Assembly: GCA_964598695.1 (NCBI GenBank)
Contig: CAZRDB010000186.1
Location: forward strand, 1 to 10,204
Length of the DNA: 10,204 nt
Reading direction: 5' to 3'
Source: CAZRDB01 sp964598695
GTDB taxonomy: Bacteria; Armatimonadota; Zipacnadia; UBA1398
Each line of letters starts with the position of its first letter. Position 1 is the stretch's first letter. The notes beneath the pieces are model-generated. The model saw nothing but the letters and a program-made list of their open reading frames with translations, made no database searches and was not told the DNA's origin. Shown here one piece after another: positions 1 to 6,155 of this stretch. A program made the position numbers and the translations under genes.

Positions 1-228
1 CTCCTGCCCACGGGCGCGGGGAGCGTCGGCGGGCGGTACGCGGCTGTCGTGCTGGTGGACGCCTCCGTGCTCGTGGTCGACATCACCAACGGGACAACGA
101 CCTCGACCGGCCGAGTTGGGGAGCCGGAGGCTTCGTGGGACGTCTGCTGGGCCCGAACACACTCGGGGACCGACACCCTCCTCGTCGCATGCGGTGGCGT
201 ACTGCGAGGCTGGCGCGTTGCCGAGTAG
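1..228 (+). CDS. C-terminal fragment of unknown protein, possibly beta-propeller
   Basis: The first frame is open from the window edge to a TAG at 226-228 and encodes 75 residues; the start lies outside the window. Codons are strongly G/C at the third position, as in the clear genes nearby. The peptide alternates short hydrophobic strands (AAVVLVDASVLVVDI) with turns rich in G, T and S. It contains a strand-turn-strand stretch around SWDVCWARTHSG and DTLLVACGGVLRGWRV. That pattern is like the last blades of a WD40-type or similar beta-propeller, but no diagnostic motif is complete, so the family is not assigned. The next gene (324-704) lies on the opposite strand, so the two are convergent. 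Confidence 0.5.
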   Translation, partial: LLPTGAGSVGGRYAAVVLVDASVLVVDITNGTTTSTGRVGEPEASWDVCWARTHSGTDTLLVACGGVLRGWRVAE

Positions 229-291
229 GCGCGGCCGCGACGGGGGCACGCGGGACAGATGCGGCGCGGGAGGAGCCCGTCTGCAGCTGTC

Positions 292-336
292 CCCCCTCCC
301 GCGAGTCCTCTCGAGGGAGGGGGTTAGGGGGTGGGC
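292..336 (+). repeat. Left inverted repeat of DUF559 cassette (hairpin-forming)
   Basis: This 45-bp element matches the reverse complement of 732-775 at all but two places: AA here against a single G there. Bases 292-323 fold into a hairpin. A 9-bp outer stem (CCCCCTCCC with GGGAGGGGG) is followed by a G/A mismatch, a 4-bp inner stem (CGAG with CTCG) and a TCCT loop. The non-hairpin tail (324-336) contains the TAA stop of the DUF559 gene, read on the minus strand. The layout resembles a REP/BIME-type intergenic repeat. Confidence 0.9.
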
Positions 337-704
337 CCGTCTTGCCCTTCTGGCTCCTGCAGCGCATCCCAGATCGACTGCAGCACGGCATCGGTGTCGG
401 TCAGCACGTCGCAGTTCCAGAACCGCAGCACGCGGTAGCCGCGCTGTCGTAGGTGGACGTCGCGAGCGCGATCGCGGGCCTCGGACTCCGGCTCCGCGTG
501 CTGCCCGCCGTCGACTTCGACGCACAGGCGCGCCTTGAGGCAGCAGAAGTCGACGATGTAGGGCGGGATCGAGTGTTGGCGGCGGAACTTGGCGCCCGCG
601 ATCTGGCGTTTGCGCAGAAGGCGCCAGAGAAGCTGCTCGGCGCCGGTTGCATCGCGCCGAAGAGCTGCCGCGCGGCGGGCGAGTTCAGGCGGGATCCGAC
701 CCAT
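324..704 (-). CDS. DUF559 domain protein (Vsr-like/PD-(D/E)XK nuclease fold)
   Basis: This 126-aa protein is recognised as a DUF559 family member, related to the Vsr/restriction-endonuclease-like fold. Residues 21-34 (GAEQLLWRLLRKRQ), 39-46 (KFRRQHSI), 49-53 (YIVDF), 62-69 (VEVDGGQH) and 88-97 (RGYRVLRFWN) form the usual family core. Probable metal-binding residues are D52, E63 and D65, with Q68 and H69 beside them. The ATG at 704 was chosen because homology begins at GRIPPELARRAAALRRDATGAE; the frame stays open further upstream only through repeat DNA. A weak GAGG lies 8 nt upstream of the ATG. The last residues (GPTP) and the TAA fall inside the left inverted repeat. The biochemical role of DUF559 proteins is not well established; a DNA nuclease is the likely activity. 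The gene stands alone on its strand here, flanked by repeats rather than by an operon. Confidence 0.88.
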   Translation of the reverse strand: MGRIPPELARRAAALRRDATGAEQLLWRLLRKRQIAGAKFRRQHSIPPYIVDFCCLKARLCVEVDGGQHAEPESEARDRARDVHLRQRGYRVLRFWNCDVLTDTDAVLQSIWDALQEPEGQDGPTP

Positions 705-731
705 GGCGTAGGCCTCGTTCGTCACAGAGGT

Positions 732-775
732 GCCCACCCCCTGCCCCCTCCCTCGAGAGGACTCGCGGGAGGGGG
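732..775 (-). repeat. Right inverted repeat of DUF559 cassette (hairpin-forming)
   Basis: This 44-bp element mirrors 292-336. Bases 744-775 form the same hairpin: a 9-bp outer stem (CCCCCTCCC with GGGAGGGGG), one T/C mismatch, a 4-bp inner stem (CGAG with CTCG) and an AGGA loop. It ends 27 bp upstream of the DUF559 ATG, so the pair brackets the gene tightly. No target-site duplication is visible outside the two repeats (GCTGTC on the left, AAACGG on the right). Confidence 0.9.
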
Positions 776-1039
776 AAACGGCGGTAGCGCGAGCGCACGC
801 GGCGATGGCGACGGCATGCGGCATGGAGCGCGGGGGGTGCCTGCGCGACCGGGGGGAGGGAGGGCTTCGCCGCCCTTCGCGACGCCCGTCGCTCGTCGGC
901 TACGGGCCCTCAGGGACGGCGGACCGCGGCGCCCGGCGAGACGCCGTGTGGCTCCCCGGTCTCGGCTGCCTCGGAGCAATGCGCCAGGCCGTCCCCCCGT
1001 CCTCGCGCCGGGCGGGAGGGAACCTATCGAAGCAGAGGC
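776..1039. other. Intergenic stretch without a convincing gene
   Basis: Several frames are open here only because of high GC; their translations are arginine- and proline-rich and look like no protein. A G-rich tract (GGGGGGAGGGAGGG, 851-864) runs into a weak hairpin (AGGGC 861-865 with GCCCT 872-876). No clear sigma70 promoter could be picked for the downstream VIT/VWA gene, although its promoter must lie here or further upstream. Confidence 0.6.
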
Positions 1040-1071
1040 CCCTCCTAAGGCTCGGTATTCCTTGAGGAGGG
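1040..1071 (+). promoter_or_regulatory. Hairpin that sequesters the ribosome-binding site of the VIT/VWA gene
   Basis: CCCTCCT (1040-1046) is the exact complement of AGGAGGG (1065-1071). The stem continues inward with AAGG (1047-1050) pairing to CCTT (1060-1063), leaving one bulged G (1064) and a 9-nt loop. The right arm holds the strong Shine-Dalgarno GAGGAGG (1064-1070), which lies 8 nt before the ATG at 1079. If the mRNA folds this way, translation would be reduced until the stem opens. The base pairing is seen directly; any regulatory use is inferred. Confidence 0.6.
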
Positions 1072-1078
1072 ATCCGCG

Positions 1079-3355
1079 ATGCCGCGAACCCGCACGCTGC
1101 TACCGCACCTGCTCGGTGCGCTGCTCTGGCTCGCCGTGGCGCAGGTCGCACGGGCCGATGGGTTCATCGTCCCGATCACGCCGCCCCACGCGCCTCGGCC
1201 CGCGCAGTACCTTACGGTCAAGAACCACCATGTGAAGATCGACGTGCGCGACCAGGCGCGGTCCTGCACCATCGACCCGGTCTTCCACAACGACAACCCC
1301 TACGAGCTGGAGGGCGAGTACATCTTCCCCGTGCCCGAGGGCGCCGTCGTCTCGCACCTCACCATGGAGATCGACGGCAAGCCGACCGACGGCAAGATGC
1401 TGCCTCGTGAGGAGGCGGTCCGGACCTACGAGGAGATCGTTCGACGGATGCGCGACCCGATGTTGCTCGAGTACATGGGCCGCGAGATGTTCCGCGCGCG
1501 GATCTTCCCGATCCCGGCGAACGGCGACAAGCACGTGGTGATCCGGTACGAGCAGGCGCTCGTCGCCGACAACGGCCTCGTCGAGATCCGCTATCCGCTC
1601 AGCACCGAGAAGTTCTCGGCCAGGCCGCTCGAAGACGTGAGCATCGCGGTCGACATCCAGTCACAGGCGCCGATCGCGAGCGTCTACTCGCCCAGTCACC
1701 CGGTCGATGTGACGAACGTCACCGACCGCCACGCGATCGCGGGGTGGGAGGCGAAGTCGGTCAAGCCGGAGGAGGACTTCCTCCTCTACTACACCGTGAG
1801 CACGAAGGACCTCGGCGTGACCGTGCTGTCGACGCGGGAGCCCGGCGAGGCGGAGGGCTACTTCCTGCTGCTCGCGGCGCCGCCGTACGCGACGGACGAC
1901 GACAAGGCGATCCCCAAGGACGTCGTCTTCGTGCTCGACACCTCGGGCTCGATGCAGTCGGATGGGAAGATCGAGCAGGCCAAGCAGGCGCTCGACTTCT
2001 GCGTCCGGTCGCTCAGACCCGAGGATCGGCTGAACATCGTGCGGTTCGCGACCGCGGTGACGGCGCTGGGGGAGACGGTGCAGCCGGTCTCCGAGGCGCG
2101 CGAGAAGGCGCTCGCCTTCGTGAAGGGGATCGAGGCCAACGGGGGCACGAACCTCGACGAGGCCGTGAAGAAGGGACTCGCGAGCTTCCCCGAGTCGACG
2201 CGGCCGCGGATCCTCGTGCTGCTCTCCGACGGGAACCCGACGGTCGGGGAGACCGATCCGGAGACGATCCTCAAGGCCACGAAGGCCGCGAACACGCGAG
2301 AGGCGCGATCATTTGTTTGGGGTGTAGGGTACGACGTGAACATCCACTTCCTCGACCGGCTCGCGGAGCAGGGCAAGGGCTTCGCGCAGTACGTGCGGCC
2401 GGGGCAGGATCTCGAGGCGCCGGTCTCCTCGTTCTTCGCCAAGCTCGCGCGGCCGGCGCTCTCGGACGTCACGTTCGAGATCCCCGGCGTCACCGTCCGC
2501 GACCTCTACCCGCAGGAGGCGCCGGACCTGTTCTACGGCAGCCAGATCCTGCTCGCCGGCCGGTATGAGGGCAGCGGCAGCGCGACGGTCGTGGTCCGGG
2601 GCAAGGCGGGGGAGAGGGAGTACACCGACGAGTTCCCCGTGCACTTCGCCGAGGGCGCCGAGAGCGACTTCGTGCCTCGGCTGTGGGCGGCGCGGAAGAT
2701 CGGCTTCCTGCTCGACCAGATCCGCCCCAACGGGCCGAACAAGGAGCTGACCGACGAGATCATCCTCCTGAGCGTTCGCTTCGGGATCATGACGGAGTAC
2801 ACGGCCTTCCTCGTGACGGAGGAGGGGCGCGGGCTCGGGACCGTGACGGGGGCGCTCGGGCCGGGGGCCGCGCCGGCGATGGATGAGGCGCGCGAGCGGC
2901 TCTCCGCGAACACGGGGGGCGCTTTCGGGGCGACGGCGGGCGGCTGGGCGGTCTCGCAGTCGGCCAATGCCCAGGTGCTCCGCCAGCAGGCGCAGGCGCC
3001 GACCAATCTGTACGTCGACGCGGAGGGCAGGGAGCAGCAGATCGGCGGCGTGCGGTACGTCGCGGGTCGCGCGTTCTACTTCCGCAACGGCCGGTGGGAG
3101 GACGGAGCGTTCGCCGAGAGCCAGGCGCTGACGCAGGTCCGCAACTTCAGCGACGCGCAGTTCGCGCTGAGCCGCAACGCGCCGACCCTCAACCAGTATC
3201 TCGCGCTGGGCGAGCGCGTGGTCATCAGCGTCAACGGTCAAGCGCTCGAGATCGGTCCTGAGGGTACGGAGATCCTCACCGATACGGAGCTGCGACAGCT
3301 CACGGAGCTTCTCGCGGCACTCCCCAAGCCGAGGGAGCAGCGGGGGCCGGCTTAG
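1079..3355 (+). CDS. Secreted VIT and von Willebrand factor A domain protein
   Basis: The protein has 758 aa. An N-terminal signal peptide (about residues 1-26, ending VARA before DG) points to export. Residues about 37-165 form a VIT domain, with the family pattern of N73-PYELEGEYIFPVPEGAVV and YEEIVRRMRDPMLLEY (117-132). Residues about 279-455 form a VWA domain with an intact MIDAS metal site: D287, S289 and S291 in DTSGS, T357 in GGTN and D384 in SDG. The C-terminal part (about 640-720) carries an 'IGGVRYVAGRAFYFRNGRWED' type module (656-676) and 'FSDAQFALSR', often seen in bacterial VIT/VWA proteins, role unknown. Such proteins are thought to bind ligands or partners in the envelope in a metal-dependent way; substrate and partner cannot be told here. 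The ATG is fixed by GAGGAGG 8 nt upstream and by the signal peptide. Codons 411-417 are unusually A/T-ended for this gene. Confidence 0.93.
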   Translation: MPRTRTLLPHLLGALLWLAVAQVARADGFIVPITPPHAPRPAQYLTVKNHHVKIDVRDQARSCTIDPVFHNDNPYELEGEYIFPVPEGAVVSHLTMEIDGKPTDGKMLPREEAVRTYEEIVRRMRDPMLLEYMGREMFRARIFPIPANGDKHVVIRYEQALVADNGLVEIRYPLSTEKFSARPLEDVSIAVDIQSQAPIASVYSPSHPVDVTNVTDRHAIAGWEAKSVKPEEDFLLYYTVSTKDLGVTVLSTREPGEAEGYFLLLAAPPYATDDDKAIPKDVVFVLDTSGSMQSDGKIEQAKQALDFCVRSLRPEDRLNIVRFATAVTALGETVQPVSEAREKALAFVKGIEANGGTNLDEAVKKGLASFPESTRPRILVLLSDGNPTVGETDPETILKATKAANTREARSFVWGVGYDVNIHFLDRLAEQGKGFAQYVRPGQDLEAPVSSFFAKLARPALSDVTFEIPGVTVRDLYPQEAPDLFYGSQILLAGRYEGSGSATVVVRGKAGEREYTDEFPVHFAEGAESDFVPRLWAARKIGFLLDQIRPNGPNKELTDEIILLSVRFGIMTEYTAFLVTEEGRGLGTVTGALGPGAAPAMDEARERLSANTGGAFGATAGGWAVSQSANAQVLRQQAQAPTNLYVDAEGREQQIGGVRYVAGRAFYFRNGRWEDGAFAESQALTQVRNFSDAQFALSRNAPTLNQYLALGERVVISVNGQALEIGPEGTEILTDTELRQLTELLAALPKPREQRGPA

Positions 3356-3387
3356 GGCACCGGCCAACACAGTTGGGGAGGCGCACC

Positions 3388-3415
3388 GGAGGGCGGCGGG
3401 CAACCGTCGCCCTCC
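3388..3415 (+). terminator. 12-bp hairpin with GCAA loop downstream of the VIT/VWA gene
   Basis: GGAGGGCGGCGG (3388-3399) pairs with CCGTCGCCCTCC (3404-3415) through 12 bp, one of them a G-U wobble, closed by a GNRA-type GCAA tetraloop. It starts 32 nt after the VIT/VWA stop codon. No run of T follows, so it could be a weak or factor-assisted terminator, or a structure that protects the mRNA 3' end between two co-transcribed genes. Confidence 0.5.
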
Positions 3416-3437
3416 TCGCGCGTCTGGGGGGAGCAGA

Positions 3438-3468
3438 GCCCCGCCGCGCGCCACAGTGTGGCCGGGGC
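3438..3468 (+). promoter_or_regulatory. Inverted repeat just upstream of the small ORF
   Basis: GCCACA-G-TGTGGC (3450-3462) is a perfect 6-1-6 inverted repeat. It is enclosed by GCCCCG (3438-3443) and CGGGGC (3463-3468), with six unpaired bases on the left side only. It ends just before the Shine-Dalgarno GAGGAGG (3472-3478) of the 58-aa gene. It could be an operator or a leader hairpin; nothing in the sequence decides between them. Confidence 0.35.
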
Positions 3469-3486
3469 ACAGAGGAGGGATCGCGC

Positions 3487-3663
3487 ATGCCCGAGATGCC
3501 GCTCGGCCCGTGGACCATGATCCTGGACGGCATGGCCGTCGCCGCCGTCGTCGGCGACAAGGTCGTCGTCGTAACACGGAAGGGGAACAAGTACACGGCC
3601 GAGGTGATCGTGCCGGACGACCCGCCGAGGAGCGGACGGCACCACGAGTGGACGGCGGAGTAG
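3487..3663 (+). CDS. Small uncharacterised protein, 58 aa
   Basis: The ATG at 3487 is preceded by a strong Shine-Dalgarno (GAGGAGG, 3472-3478) with 8 nt spacing, and third codon positions are G/C-rich; both support a real gene. The protein begins MPEMPLGPWTMILDGMAV. Its middle consists of short valine-rich strands (AVVGDKVVVVTRKG, then YTAEVIV), followed by a polar tail ending HHEWTAE. This suggests a small all-beta fold such as an SH3-like barrel, but no family is recognised. There is no signal peptide or membrane segment, so it is probably cytoplasmic. It lies 131 nt after the VIT/VWA gene and 68 nt before the TIM-barrel gene on the same strand, so it may share a transcript with either. Confidence 0.65.
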   Translation: MPEMPLGPWTMILDGMAVAAVVGDKVVVVTRKGNKYTAEVIVPDDPPRSGRHHEWTAE

Positions 3664-3731
3664 GGAAGGCCGGTGGGGCGGGTCCGGGGAAGCCTCGGCG
3701 GGGGGACACCCGACCCGACAGGAGGCCCCGG

Positions 3732-6053
3732 ATGGCCGTGTCGCTTCTTCCGCTCGTGCTGCTGCTCGGGCAGGGGGCGACGCCCCCGCCGCCGCGCGTC
3801 GCGGTGCTCTACAGCGCCTGGGGCGAGGCGACCTTCCGCGAGGAGTTCGACAGCCACCTCGCGGCGCTCGGCTGGCCGATGGAGCGGTTCGAGAACACGG
3901 AGATCGACGCGCTCGTGCCGCGTCTCGGCGAGTTCGATCTCGTTGTCGCGACGGCTGTGGCGAACCTCGAGAACCCGCGCGACCTCACGGCGCACCGGGC
4001 CGAGTGGCTCGCCTGGCTGGAGGCGGGCGGCGGGCTTCTCGTCACCGACGCGAGCTACGACACCGTGCTGGGCCAGTGGCTGGGCGGGCTCGGTGAGGGC
4101 TCCGCGCTCAGCTCGGCCGGCTGCGCGCCGTTCACGCACGCGCATGGGGGCTCGGCGGCGATCGCGTGCGACGAGAGCAGCGCTCTCACGACGACGCCGG
4201 TTCGGCTCCGGCCGGTGCTCGAGGCCAAGGGCGGGATCTGGGCGCACCTCGAGAGCTGGGGCCCCGCGTGGCGGAGCCTGGTCACCTGCGCCGACGGCAA
4301 GAGTCTCCTCGTGGCGCGTGACGTGGGCAAGGGCTGCGCGCTTGCGACGAGCTACTTCCGCTTCCAGGGCGAATCGGCCCGCCCGGCCGCGACCGGGCTG
4401 CTGCGGAACCTGTGGGCTCACGTGCAGGCGCTCCGGAGCGGTGTCGAGCTGACAGCGCTCGACCTCGGACCGGAGGCGCCCGGCCCGCGCACCGCGCGCG
4501 TTGCGCTCCGGAGCACCACTGGGGGGCCCGTGACCGGGCATCTCACGCTCCGCGTAGCCTACGGCGCCGAGCCGGCGGTGTTCGTTGACGAGCGCGAGAT
4601 CGTCGCCCAGCCCGGGCGCGCGACGGAGGAGACGGTCCCGCTCACACTCGACCGCCGGGGCCCCGTCCGGGTGCTGCTCGAGCTGACGGTCGAGGGCCGC
4701 GCCGCGCTCTCGCTCGAGCAGGCGATGGAGATCCCGGAGGCGGTCGCGCTCACGCTGGCCGACACCCATCTGTACCCGCAGCGTCGCGAGCTGGCGCTCC
4801 GCGCGCGCTACTGCCCGGCCACGACGGACGGCGCGGTGGAATCGGCTCTGCTGCTCGACGGGCGTGAGGTCGTGCGGCAGGCGCCACCCGCAGAGGGCCG
4901 CACGGTCCTACCGGTTGAGGGCCTCGCCGAGGGTCCGCACGTCGTTCGGGCCGAGTTGCGGGGTCGAGAGGGGCTTCTCGACGCGGTGGAGGCCCCGTTC
5001 ACGCTCCACGGCGCTCCGACGGTCGGGGTACGCCGCGACGGGACGCTCGTGCGCGGCGGCCGTCCCTGGTTCCCCTTCGGCTGGTACCACGTCTCATGGG
5101 GCTACACGGCGGAGGAGCGGCTCGACTGCCTGCGGGAGATCGCGGCGGCAGGCTTCAACGCGATTCACGCGGGCGTGCGCGAGGTCGACGAGTGGCAGGA
5201 CTTCCTCGACGAGGCCGACCGGCTGGGCGTGGGGGTCATCACCGAGTTCGGCGCCGACCCGGCGGCGGTGATCGAGCGCTACCGCGACCACCCGGCCGTG
5301 CTTGCGTGGAACCCAGGCGATGAACCCGACGGCCAGGGGATCACGCCCGAGGAGATGACCGCGCGCGCCCACCGGTTCAAGGACCTCGACCCGATGCACC
5401 CGACCTACATGACCGCGTGCGTGCCGAGCGCGTACGCCCGCTATGCGGGGGTGGCCGACATCCTCGCGCCGGACCCGTACCCGATCACGCGCGAGGGCGC
5501 GGCGACGCTGCCGGTCTACGACAACCTGACCGCCGCGGCGCGCGAGGCGGCCCACAACGGCCGGACGGTGATCGCGGTGCTCCAGTGCTTCGGCTACGAG
5601 ACGCTCGGGCCGTGGCGCGTGCCGACCTTCGCCGAGTGCCGCGCCATGACGTACCTGGCGCTGCTCGCGGGGGCGAAAGGGATCATCTACTACACCTACG
5701 CCGACGGCAACTTCGAGATGGCGAGCGACGCCGCGCTGTGGGCGTCGATGGCGGCGCTGCCGGCGGAGATCGAGCTGCTGCAGCCGGCGCTCACGGAGGG
5801 CGCGCGCACGGTGCTCGAGACCGGCAGCGCGGAGGTGGTCGCTGCGGCGTGGGCACTCCCGGACCGCACCGTGGTCATCGTTGCCAACGCGAGCATGGCA
5901 GAGGCCCGGGACGTGCGGGTGGCTCTCCCTGCCGAGAGCGGCACGCAGCTCGCGCCGGTGCTCCCGGAGGGCGCGGGCGATCTCGCGCTCGCGGACGGCG
6001 CGCTGACGGGTCGGCTCGCGCCGCTCGAGGTCCGGGCCATCGAGGTGCGGTAG
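3732..6053 (+). CDS. Secreted multidomain protein with glycoside-hydrolase-like TIM barrel
   Basis: The protein has 773 aa. The ATG follows AGGAGG (3720-3725) with 6 nt spacing. The N-terminus is hydrophobic (MAVSLLPLVLLLGQGA), consistent with a short signal peptide, though it lacks basic residues. Residues about 21-235 look like a class I glutamine-amidotransferase/ThuA-like fold (RVAVLYSAWG, FDLVVATAV, GGGLLVTDASYD), with no obvious catalytic triad. Residues about 236-430 are beta-rich, like two Ig-type modules. Residues about 440-690 resemble a clan GH-A TIM barrel: FPFGWYHVSWG (448-457), GFNAIHAG, then WNPGDEPDG (526-534), where E531 fits the acid/base Glu after strand 4, and DPYPI (581-585). 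The strand-7 region reads VIAVLQCFGYE (613-623) and lacks the usual E at the expected place. A small C-terminal beta domain ends the protein. A role in polysaccharide processing outside the cytoplasm is plausible; the substrate and even catalytic activity are unproven. Confidence 0.8.
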   Translation: MAVSLLPLVLLLGQGATPPPPRVAVLYSAWGEATFREEFDSHLAALGWPMERFENTEIDALVPRLGEFDLVVATAVANLENPRDLTAHRAEWLAWLEAGGGLLVTDASYDTVLGQWLGGLGEGSALSSAGCAPFTHAHGGSAAIACDESSALTTTPVRLRPVLEAKGGIWAHLESWGPAWRSLVTCADGKSLLVARDVGKGCALATSYFRFQGESARPAATGLLRNLWAHVQALRSGVELTALDLGPEAPGPRTARVALRSTTGGPVTGHLTLRVAYGAEPAVFVDEREIVAQPGRATEETVPLTLDRRGPVRVLLELTVEGRAALSLEQAMEIPEAVALTLADTHLYPQRRELALRARYCPATTDGAVESALLLDGREVVRQAPPAEGRTVLPVEGLAEGPHVVRAELRGREGLLDAVEAPFTLHGAPTVGVRRDGTLVRGGRPWFPFGWYHVSWGYTAEERLDCLREIAAAGFNAIHAGVREVDEWQDFLDEADRLGVGVITEFGADPAAVIERYRDHPAVLAWNPGDEPDGQGITPEEMTARAHRFKDLDPMHPTYMTACVPSAYARYAGVADILAPDPYPITREGAATLPVYDNLTAAAREAAHNGRTVIAVLQCFGYETLGPWRVPTFAECRAMTYLALLAGAKGIIYYTYADGNFEMASDAALWASMAALPAEIELLQPALTEGARTVLETGSAEVVAAAWALPDRTVVIVANASMAEARDVRVALPAESGTQLAPVLPEGAGDLALADGALTGRLAPLEVRAIEVR

Positions 6054-6125
6054 GACGGACCCGTGTGGGGAGGCTGGGAGAACTCCGCGAGCCAAAGCCC
6101 GCGGCTCAGACGGCAGCCCGTGCAG

Positions 6126-6145
6126 CCGCGCCGTTCAGGGCGCGG
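6126..6145. terminator. GC hairpin between convergent genes
   Basis: CCGCGCC (6126-6132) and GGCGCGG (6139-6145) form a perfect 7-bp stem with a 6-nt loop. It sits 10 nt beyond the flavodiiron stop codon on the minus strand and 72 nt beyond the TIM-barrel stop on the plus strand. There is no T-tract on either side, so it is only a possible bidirectional terminator. Confidence 0.35.
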
Positions 6146-6155
6146 GGCCGTCGGC

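Noticed and set aside
292..775. Insertion sequence with terminal inverted repeats
   Set aside because: No transposase is encoded and no target-site duplication is seen outside the repeats; the arms are internally palindromic hairpins, more like REP elements than IS ends. Reported as a repeat cassette instead.
705..824. A longer DUF559 protein starting at the ATG at 824
   Set aside because: The extra 40 residues are translated from the right hairpin repeat and spacer (SPSRESSRGRG-like) and have no family similarity; homology begins just after the ATG at 704.
2309..3709. Minus-strand open frame of about 466 codons
   Set aside because: It is a shadow of the VIT/VWA coding strand in a GC-rich gene, with proline/arginine-rich low-complexity translation.
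3300..4769. Minus-strand open frame of about 490 codons
   Set aside because: It is antisense to the VIT/VWA end, the 58-aa gene and the TIM-barrel gene; the translation is Arg-rich with no domain, and no ribosome site was evident.
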